A DNA stretch of 13,806 nt from Pelagibacterales bacterium SAG-MED38 (GTDB lineage: Bacteria; Pseudomonadota; Alphaproteobacteria; Pelagibacterales; Pelagibacteraceae): the NCBI GenBank assembly GCA_014653585.1, contig JACWEH010000017.1:1-13806 (forward strand), read 5' to 3'. Under the pieces are notes generated by a model, which ran no database searches, was not told the DNA's origin, and saw only the letters and a program-made list of their open reading frames with translations. The translations under genes and the position numbers were made by a program. This document shows, piece by piece, positions 6,798 to 12,133 of this stretch; position 1 is the stretch's first letter; every line of letters starts with the position of its first letter.

Positions 6798-7685
6798 TCA
6801 AATCTTTAGCCACTCAGGTATGAATATTCTAAATGATCCATTTTTACTTTTTAAAGTAAGATCTTTATTAAAATTTTTGCTTGAAAATTTTATTAAAGCA
6901 AAAGGATACTCTTCATTTATCAAAATTTTTCCAATTTCGATGTCGTTACAATATACTATTTCACCCTCATCAAGTTTTCCATTAATTATTTCAACTGGTA
7001 GCAACCTTTTAGAAAGTTTATTTTTAAGTTTAATTCTAGCAGTGTTTTCCTGTCCTACGTAACAACCTTTTTTAAAGTCAATACCATTAAGTTCTTCAAA
7101 ATTACACTCAATACCAAATAATTTATTTTTCAACTTATTTAAATTCTTTGGAACAATCCCAAGTTTATAACTGTGATTATAATAATCCTCAATTTTATCG
7201 TCTTTTAATTCAAGTTTTTTTAGAGACAAATAAAGTTTTTCTAAATTAATTATTAACCTTGCACCCAAATTTTTATTCCTTGGATCTAGAATTATTGGAT
7301 CTTCTCTATATCTCATAGTAAAACCAAGAATATCTTTAGAGTTATCTATTGATAAATATTTTTCATAACCAAAACTCGCAACAACAAATTCATTACTAAG
7401 ATTAAGAATTTCTACTTTAGACCTTATTCTATATAAATTAAATTGTTTAAATATTTCCTCAGATTGAGACTTTTCACAATCAATAAAAAAACCTGATTTA
7501 TGTTTTACAACTATAAATTCATAAAGAAACTTTCCTTGAGGAGTTAGTAAAGAGGCAAAACAACTTGAATTATCTGTAACTTTATTAATGTCATTACTAA
7601 TTAAATTTTGCAAAAAGTCTCTAGAGTCATGACCATTGATATAAAGTATAGCTCTATCTTTCAGTATATATACGCTATTATTCAT
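6798..7685 (-). CDS. ygfZ: YgfZ/CAF17-type folate-binding protein (tRNA modification, Fe-S maintenance)
   Basis: This 295-residue protein is of the GcvT-like YgfZ/IBA57 family. The diagnostic signature K-G-C-Y-V-G-Q-E is at residues 206-213, with the conserved Cys208. The N-terminal part has the family-typical sequence with G-x-D-S-R-D-F-L-Q-N-L-I-S-N-D (18-32) and L-L-T-P-Q-G-K (46-52). The region with L-G-I-V-P-K (175-180) corresponds to the usual 'G-I-P' block before the signature. Family members bind tetrahydrofolate and support certain [4Fe-4S] enzymes, including the tRNA methylthiotransferase MiaB. Lack of the full aminomethyltransferase domain set argues against GcvT. The ATG at 7683-7685 has no visible Shine-Dalgarno sequence. 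The gene diverges from dihydroorotase across 43 bases and points toward the tRNA-Leu gene, which lies on the other strand. Confidence 0.88.
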   Translation of the reverse strand: MNNSVYILKDRAILYINGHDSRDFLQNLISNDINKVTDNSSCFASLLTPQGKFLYEFIVVKHKSGFFIDCEKSQSEEIFKQFNLYRIRSKVEILNLSNEFVVASFGYEKYLSIDNSKDILGFTMRYREDPIILDPRNKNLGARLIINLEKLYLSLKKLELKDDKIEDYYNHSYKLGIVPKNLNKLKNKLFGIECNFEELNGIDFKKGCYVGQENTARIKLKNKLSKRLLPVEIINGKLDEGEIVYCNDIEIGKILINEEYPFALIKFSSKNFNKDLTLKSKNGSFRIFIPEWLKI

Positions 7686-7687
7686 AT

Positions 7688-7714
7688 TTGATTGATCGTT
7701 GGAATTAATATAAT
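7688..7714 (+). promoter_or_regulatory. Candidate promoter for dihydroorotase
   Basis: The 43-base divergent gap between ygfZ and dihydroorotase holds a perfect -10 hexamer, TATAAT (7709-7714). A TTGATT (7688-7693) lies 15 bases upstream, a short spacer. The ATG is 14 bases after the -10, so the 5' leader would be only about 6-8 bases, with no room for a Shine-Dalgarno site. Confidence 0.4.
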
Positions 7715-7728
7715 AACTTTTTTCATAA

Positions 7729-9039
7729 ATGTTAGATCTAATAATTAAAAATGGACAATGTTATATTAATGGAAAACTAGAAGATAAAGATATTGCTGTT
7801 AAAGACGGTAAAATATCAAAAATTGGTCAAATATCAGAGGAGACAAAAGAAGTTTATGATGCAAAAAACCAAATTATTTTACCTGGCTGCATAGATACTC
7901 AGACTCATTTTAGAGAACCGGGTTCTACAGATACAGAAGATCTAAACTCAGGGAGTAGAGCAGCGGTAGCTGGAGGAATTACAGCAGTATTTGAAATGCC
8001 AAACACTAATCCACCAACCTCTAACTTAAAAGAGTTTCAAAGAAAGCTAGATCTTGCAAAAAATAGAATGTATTGCAATTACGCATTTTATTTTGGTGCA
8101 ACTGCTGGAAATGTGAGTCAATTAGCGGAGTTAAATAATTTAGAGGGATGTTGTGGAATTAAATTGTTTGTAGGATCCTCTACAGGTAATCTTTTAGTAG
8201 CACTGGAGGAGGATATTGATAAAGTTTTTCAAAATAGTTCAAAGGTAGTAGCTGTCCATTCAGAGGATGAAGAAATTTTAAATAAGAATAAAAAATTGAT
8301 TATAAATGGTGATGTGCATTCACATCCTATTTGGAGAAGCGAAGAGTGTGCAATTTCTTCCACTAGAAGAATAGTTAGGCTTGCCAAAAAATATAATAAA
8401 AAAGCGCATGTACTTCATATTACTACTAAACAAGAGATAGACTTTTTGTCTCAACATAAAGGTAATATTACCTTTGAAATTACACCACAACACTTAACAA
8501 TGTATGCACCACATTGTTATAATAAACTTGGAACTTACGCTCAGATGAATCCACCAATAAGAGATAAATCTCATTATGATCGATTATGGTATGCAGTTAG
8601 AAACAATCTAAATGATACGATTGGATCAGACCATGCGCCACATTTAAAAGTAAATAAAGATAAAGATTATCCTAATTCTCCATCAGGTATGCCAGGTGTT
8701 CAAACACTTATGCCAGTAATGTTAGATCATGTTAATCACGGAAAATTGTCACTTTCCCAACTAATAAATCTTGTATGTGAAAATCCAATAAAAATATTTG
8801 GGATTAAGAACAAAGGGTTCATTAAAGAGGGATATGACGCTGATTTTACAGTTGTTGATATGAATAAGAAAATAACAATTAAAAATGAGAATATAGAGAG
8901 TAAATGCGGATGGTCACCCTTCAATGATGTTGAATTCAAAGGAACACCAGTTGCAACAATAATTTCTGGCAAAATTAAAATGAAAGAGGGAAAAATTCTT
9001 GGAGAACCAGAAGGTATTCCATTAGCCTTTTTAAGCTAA
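7729..9039 (+). CDS. pyrC: Dihydroorotase (amidohydrolase fold, pyrimidine biosynthesis)
   Basis: This 436-residue cyclic amidohydrolase probably interconverts carbamoyl-aspartate and dihydroorotate in de novo UMP synthesis. Amidohydrolase landmarks are D-T-Q-T-H-F-R-E-P-G (56-65), F-E-M-P-N-T-N-P (88-95), G-I-K-L-F-V-G-S-S-T-G (143-153), H-S-E-D-E (177-181), H-V-L-H-I-T-T (227-233), T-P-Q-H-L (252-256), M-N-P-P-I-R (273-278) and G-S-D-H-A-P-H (299-305). The R-E-P-G, M-P-N-T-N-P and S-D-H-A-P-H blocks favour dihydroorotase over hydantoinase or allantoinase. One residue is unusual: Gln58 stands where the first His of the metal-binding HxH is normally found. I recall D-[ST]-Q-x-H-F-R-E-P-G in other alphaproteobacterial dihydroorotases, so this may be a family trait. 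pyrC is used here in the broad sense; some schemes would name this class pyrC2 or pyrX. Its stop overlaps the stop of the opposing gene by 4 bases. Confidence 0.88.
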   Translation: MLDLIIKNGQCYINGKLEDKDIAVKDGKISKIGQISEETKEVYDAKNQIILPGCIDTQTHFREPGSTDTEDLNSGSRAAVAGGITAVFEMPNTNPPTSNLKEFQRKLDLAKNRMYCNYAFYFGATAGNVSQLAELNNLEGCCGIKLFVGSSTGNLLVALEEDIDKVFQNSSKVVAVHSEDEEILNKNKKLIINGDVHSHPIWRSEECAISSTRRIVRLAKKYNKKAHVLHITTKQEIDFLSQHKGNITFEITPQHLTMYAPHCYNKLGTYAQMNPPIRDKSHYDRLWYAVRNNLNDTIGSDHAPHLKVNKDKDYPNSPSGMPGVQTLMPVMLDHVNHGKLSLSQLINLVCENPIKIFGIKNKGFIKEGYDADFTVVDMNKKITIKNENIESKCGWSPFNDVEFKGTPVATIISGKIKMKEGKILGEPEGIPLAFLS

Positions 9040-9839
9040 TAAAAATTTTTTTTGCTTATTTTTAAACAATATTTCATTAGGTCGGATTTTGAATTCTTGA
9101 CGCTAATTTTAGACATTAATTTTCTGTTATTTAGATAAAAAGAATCTGTTTTTTCATTATTTTTTATTAATTTTAATTGTTTTTGTTTGTTAAATTTATT
9201 AAGCCATCCAATTATATCGTTTAAATATATCTTTTTACCAATTGATACATTAAATACACCCAGTAATCTTTTTTGAATGAGTTTTTTTACAATTTCACAA
9301 AACTTATCTATACCAATAAAATCTTTGTAATTTTTACCGTTATCTAATAGATAACCTTTTCCAAGATTATTAAAAAAAACATCAATAAATGTCTCATGAA
9401 TTTTTTTTACCGAACTTCTATCTCCTATCACATTTGAGACTCTTAATATTAAAAGTTTATTTTTTATCTTTTTTTTTAATATTCTTTCAGTGATTAATTT
9501 ATTTTTAGAATAGTTCGATTTTGGTAAGAGTTTACTATTTTCTTTTATATTTGCTTTTGACTTATATACTTTTCTTGAACTTAAAAAAATATAATTTGTT
9601 TTGCCACTCTCGATCAAATTTGAGATTCTAAGGTCGTTATCAAATTTTGAGTTATATTTTTTTCTAATATAACTTTTATTTATTGAAGTATTTATAATAT
9701 AATCAAATAAATTGAGTTTTGACTTAAATTTATTTATTTTACTAAAACTTATATGATTTACCTTAAAATACCTTTTGAGGTATGTTTTTAAATTATTTCC
9801 TATAAAGCCTCTTTTACCTACAATTAAAATTTTAATCAT
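9036..9839 (-). CDS. NAD(P)-dependent sugar epimerase/dehydratase-like protein
   Basis: This 267-residue extended short-chain dehydrogenase/reductase has a Rossmann start I-L-I-V-G-K-R-G-F-I-G (4-14, the GxxGFIG nucleotide loop). It also has the strand-end S-S-R-K-V-Y (87-92) and the catalytic Y-S-K-N-K (Tyr110, Lys114, the YxxxK pair). A following L-R-V-S-N-V-I-G block (132-139) is typical of nucleotide-sugar epimerases and reductases. It is somewhat shorter than full GalE-type enzymes, and the sugar substrate cannot be told from sequence. The ATG overlaps the glycosyltransferase stop by 4 bases (ATGA, 9836-9839), so the two genes form one operon, and a role in making or trimming a surface-glycan sugar is inferred from that. 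Base composition is extreme: only 7 G/C in 9661-9720, against 25 in 3481-3540 of ppdK. Confidence 0.8.
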   Translation of the reverse strand: MIKILIVGKRGFIGNNLKTYLKRYFKVNHISFSKINKFKSKLNLFDYIINTSINKSYIRKKYNSKFDNDLRISNLIESGKTNYIFLSSRKVYKSKANIKENSKLLPKSNYSKNKLITERILKKKIKNKLLILRVSNVIGDRSSVKKIHETFIDVFFNNLGKGYLLDNGKNYKDFIGIDKFCEIVKKLIQKRLLGVFNVSIGKKIYLNDIIGWLNKFNKQKQLKLIKNNEKTDSFYLNNRKLMSKISVKNSKSDLMKYCLKISKKNFY

Positions 9840-10606
9840 TTAATCAAATTGGTAACAAATTTAGTTACATAATAATCTAAATTCTTCGATATTTTTTTAT
9901 TATTTTTTTTCATTAATTCAAATAAGTAATTATGCGCATCATTTCTTCTTAACCACCATTTTTTTGAATATTTTTTAAAGTTTGAAGAAATGTTAAATTC
10001 TGTTTGTCTGTAAAAAGTTAAATTTTCATTTAAAGTTTCGTATTTATCAAAGTACTTTGCAAATAGTAGAATTCTCAAATCAATCCATATATCAGAGAAT
10101 TTATCATCTAAAACAGTATCTAAAATTTTTTTTATATGTTTTTTTTTAATTGAAATACAACTTGTAGGATGAATATAGCCCCAATAAGTCCCAAGAAAAT
10201 TATTTTTCTTTCTAATATGTTTTTGTTTTTCTCGATTTAAGATAATGGGGAAATCAAAAATAATACATTTATTGTCATTTTCTTCAAAAATTTTAATAAC
10301 TTTTTCTATTTTACTTTTGGAAAAAAAGTCATCACTATCTAGAAAAAAAATTATATCACCTGTGCTTTTCTCAATACATTTTTGAAAAGCATTAATTTGA
10401 TTTAATGATCCAAATTTAGTTTGTATTTTATTTTCTATAACTTTTACATTCTTGTATTTTTTTACAATTTCTAATGAGTTATCTTTAGAATTATCATCAA
10501 AAAAAATGATTTCGATATTTTCATATGTTTGAGAATTTAATGACTGAATACATTGATCAACAAATTTACTACTATTAAAATTTGCAATAATAACTGAGGC
10601 TTTCAT
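9836..10606 (-). CDS. Family 2 glycosyltransferase (GT-A fold)
   Basis: This 256-residue protein opens with S-V-I-I-A-N-F-N (4-11), the standard GT2 first strand. It continues with F-F-D-D-N-S-K-D (35-42), whose Asp37/Asp38 contact the nucleotide, and D-I-I-F-F-L-D-S-D-D (84-93), which holds the D-x-D metal motif. A later W-x-D-L-R-I segment and Y-R-Q-T resemble the acceptor half of bacterial LPS and capsule transferases. No membrane segment is evident, so it probably acts at the cytoplasmic face. Acceptor and donor are unknown. It lies upstream of the sugar epimerase-like gene with an ATGA overlap. The ATG at 10604-10606 follows a 109-base divergent gap shared with the next glycosyltransferase. 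Lys, Asn, Ile and Phe content is very high, in line with its low G+C. Confidence 0.88.
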   Translation of the reverse strand: MKASVIIANFNSSKFVDQCIQSLNSQTYENIEIIFFDDNSKDNSLEIVKKYKNVKVIENKIQTKFGSLNQINAFQKCIEKSTGDIIFFLDSDDFFSKSKIEKVIKIFEENDNKCIIFDFPIILNREKQKHIRKKNNFLGTYWGYIHPTSCISIKKKHIKKILDTVLDDKFSDIWIDLRILLFAKYFDKYETLNENLTFYRQTEFNISSNFKKYSKKWWLRRNDAHNYLFELMKKNNKKISKNLDYYVTKFVTNLIK

Positions 10607-10715
10607 TTATTTTTTCAAAAATTACTATTATTGTAATTTATAATTATAAAAGAAACCAAAGTTTTTTGTTTTTTCAATAAATTAGGTTTATATGAATTAG
10701 AATATATATAAAACA
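10607..10715. promoter_or_regulatory. Divergent intergenic region between two glycosyltransferase genes
   Basis: This is the longest gene-free stretch in the window (109 bases) and is almost entirely A/T. On the minus strand a perfect TATAAT (complement of 10643-10648) lies about 37 bases upstream of the GT2 ATG, without a good -35 at normal spacing. On the plus strand TAGAAT (10698-10703, 5 of 6 to TATAAT) lies 12 bases before the GT4 ATG. Both are plausible -10 elements for divergent promoters, but chance matches are common at this composition. No hairpin or operator-like repeat was seen. Confidence 0.3.
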
Positions 10716-11810
10716 ATGGATCAAAAAAGACTAATTATTTTTATACCCTCAATTGAGGGTGGAGGAGTAGAAAAGAATTTATTTATTATATCTAACTATT
10801 TAAAAGATAAAGTAAGAGATATTTCGCTTATTACAATTTCAAGGAAATTTAAAAATAAGTTTAGTTCAAAAATTAATTTCATTTCACCACAATCAAATTT
10901 TTGGGATAGATTGGGAAGAAGAAAAAAATTTTTCGTAGCATTGTTTTTATTATTTATAGAAATTTTGAAGAACAGAAATATTTTAGTTTTTTGTTTCCAA
11001 GGAAATATTTATTGCACTTTACTCTGTAAATTTTTAGGTATTAAAATTATTGTACGATCTAATTCTGCTCCTGATGGATGGCTACATAATAAGTTCAAAT
11101 ATTTAATATTCAAATTTACTCTTGGGCTAGCTGATAGAATTATAGTTAATAGCTTAGATTTTAAAAAAAAATTTAAAACAAAATTTAACATTGATGCTGA
11201 ATGTATCTACAATCCTTTGAATAAAAATGAAATCATTAAAAAATCTAATTTAAAAAATAGAATTAAATTTAATAAAAATAAATTAAATTTGATAAATGTT
11301 GGAAGATTTGCTGATCAAAAAGATCAAATAACACTTTTAAGAGCAATAAATATTATAAAAGATAAAATTAATTTTAACTTATTAATTGTTGGAAAAGGTC
11401 TAGAGAAACAAAACTTAATAAATTATATCAATAAAAATAATCTATCTGACCAAGTAAGAATAATTAATTTTCAGAATAATCCTTTTAATTTAATCAAATC
11501 ATCGGAAGTTTTTGTGTTAACCTCTTTATACGAAGGTTTACCAAATGTTTTACTTGAGGCACAAGTATTAAAAAAGTTTATTATATCATCTAATTGTCCT
11601 ACCGGTCCTAGAGAAATTTTATTAAATGGCAAAGCAGGTTCTCTATTTAAAGTTGGAGACTATAAAAAATTATCAGATTTAATTTTAGATTACTCAAAAA
11701 ATAAAAAAAAATTGTCAAAAAAAATAGAAATTGGTTATAAAAATTTAAAAAGATTTGATTATAGTCAAAATCTTAAACGTTATTTAAAAATAATTAATTC
11801 TTTAATTTAG
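10716..11810 (+). CDS. Family 4 glycosyltransferase (GT-B fold)
   Basis: This 364-residue retaining glycosyltransferase of the GT4/GT1 superfamily has an N-terminal I-E-G-G-G-V-E-K-N (13-21), the donor-half glycine-rich loop. The linker region has N-V-G-R-F-A-D-Q-K-D (194-203), followed by L-I-V-G-K-G (223-228). The C-terminal nucleotide-sugar site has the E-x7-E motif in L-Y-E-G-L-P-N-V-L-L-E-A (271-282; Glu273 and Glu281), then P-T-G-P-R-E-I-L (295-302). The last motif is shared with N-acetylgalactosamine and glucose transferases of surface polysaccharides, but the donor cannot be fixed. A hydrophobic stretch around residues 72-85 may be the usual membrane-associating helix. The gene is divergent from the GT2/epimerase pair and probably belongs to the same glycan pathway. 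Its stop overlaps that of the opposing SMR gene by 4 bases. Confidence 0.9.
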   Translation: MDQKRLIIFIPSIEGGGVEKNLFIISNYLKDKVRDISLITISRKFKNKFSSKINFISPQSNFWDRLGRRKKFFVALFLLFIEILKNRNILVFCFQGNIYCTLLCKFLGIKIIVRSNSAPDGWLHNKFKYLIFKFTLGLADRIIVNSLDFKKKFKTKFNIDAECIYNPLNKNEIIKKSNLKNRIKFNKNKLNLINVGRFADQKDQITLLRAINIIKDKINFNLLIVGKGLEKQNLINYINKNNLSDQVRIINFQNNPFNLIKSSEVFVLTSLYEGLPNVLLEAQVLKKFIISSNCPTGPREILLNGKAGSLFKVGDYKKLSDLILDYSKNKKKLSKKIEIGYKNLKRFDYSQNLKRYLKIINSLI

Positions 11811-12133
11811 AAAAACTTAAAAGAATTTACTAGTATTACACCTATTACAATCAAAAAAAGTCCAATAATAGATTGCCAACCTAATGTTTCATTAAACAAA
11901 ACATATCCTAATATTGCTACAGTAAATACTCCTAACCCGCTCCATGTTGCGTACACGATTGCTATTGGCAGTTTGTTTACAACGAATGTTAATAAATAAA
12001 GAGCACATATATAAAATATTGATAGAAAAAATGTTGGAATAATTTTTGTAAAGTTTTGTGAAACAGGAAGTAAAATTGTACCTGCCACTTCACAAAATAT
12101 TGCAATAACTAAAATTAAATAAGTTTTAATCAA
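11807..12133 (-). CDS. Small multidrug resistance (SMR) family transporter, EmrE/Qac-like
   Basis: This 108-residue inner-membrane protein has four predicted hydrophobic helices (about 4-22, 32-52, 57-79 and 86-104), the standard SMR size and topology. Family members act as dimers that exchange protons for cationic drugs or small guanidinium/quaternary compounds. The essential Glu is present at position 15 in C-E-V-A-G-T (Glu14 of EmrE), as are Y-A-T-W-S-G (61-66; Tyr60 and Trp63 of EmrE). The E-V-x-G-T context fits the Qac/EmrE branch better than the guanidinium exporters (E-V-x-W-A). The loop residue equivalent to EmrE Lys22 is Pro23. The start is a TTG (12131-12133) inside the last codons of the upstream CoA-ligase gene. 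An in-frame stop two codons upstream excludes an earlier start. The two genes overlap by 8 bases. Confidence 0.87.
   Translation of the reverse strand: MIKTYLILVIAIFCEVAGTILLPVSQNFTKIIPTFFLSIFYICALYLLTFVVNKLPIAIVYATWSGLGVFTVAILGYVLFNETLGWQSIIGLFLIVIGVILVNSFKFF

Noticed and set aside
6628..6813. 61-codon minus-strand open frame
   Set aside because: It reads antisense through the tRNA and into the nadA start. Its middle is simply translated tRNA sequence.
6694..7062. 122-codon plus-strand open frame
   Set aside because: It runs through the tRNA-Leu gene and then antisense to the conserved end of ygfZ, including its K-G-C-Y-V-G-Q-E region. It is a shadow frame.
9040..9060. A/T run after dihydroorotase as an intrinsic terminator
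   Set aside because: There is a T-run but no stem before it, and the sequence is inside the coding end of the opposing epimerase gene.
9036..12133. Glycan genes plus SMR as a mobile island
   Set aside because: No integrase, transposase, direct repeats or attachment site was seen, and the nearby tRNA-Leu is over 2 kb away with no repeated tRNA fragment noticed at the other side. Low G+C alone is not evidence of transfer in an AT-rich genome.
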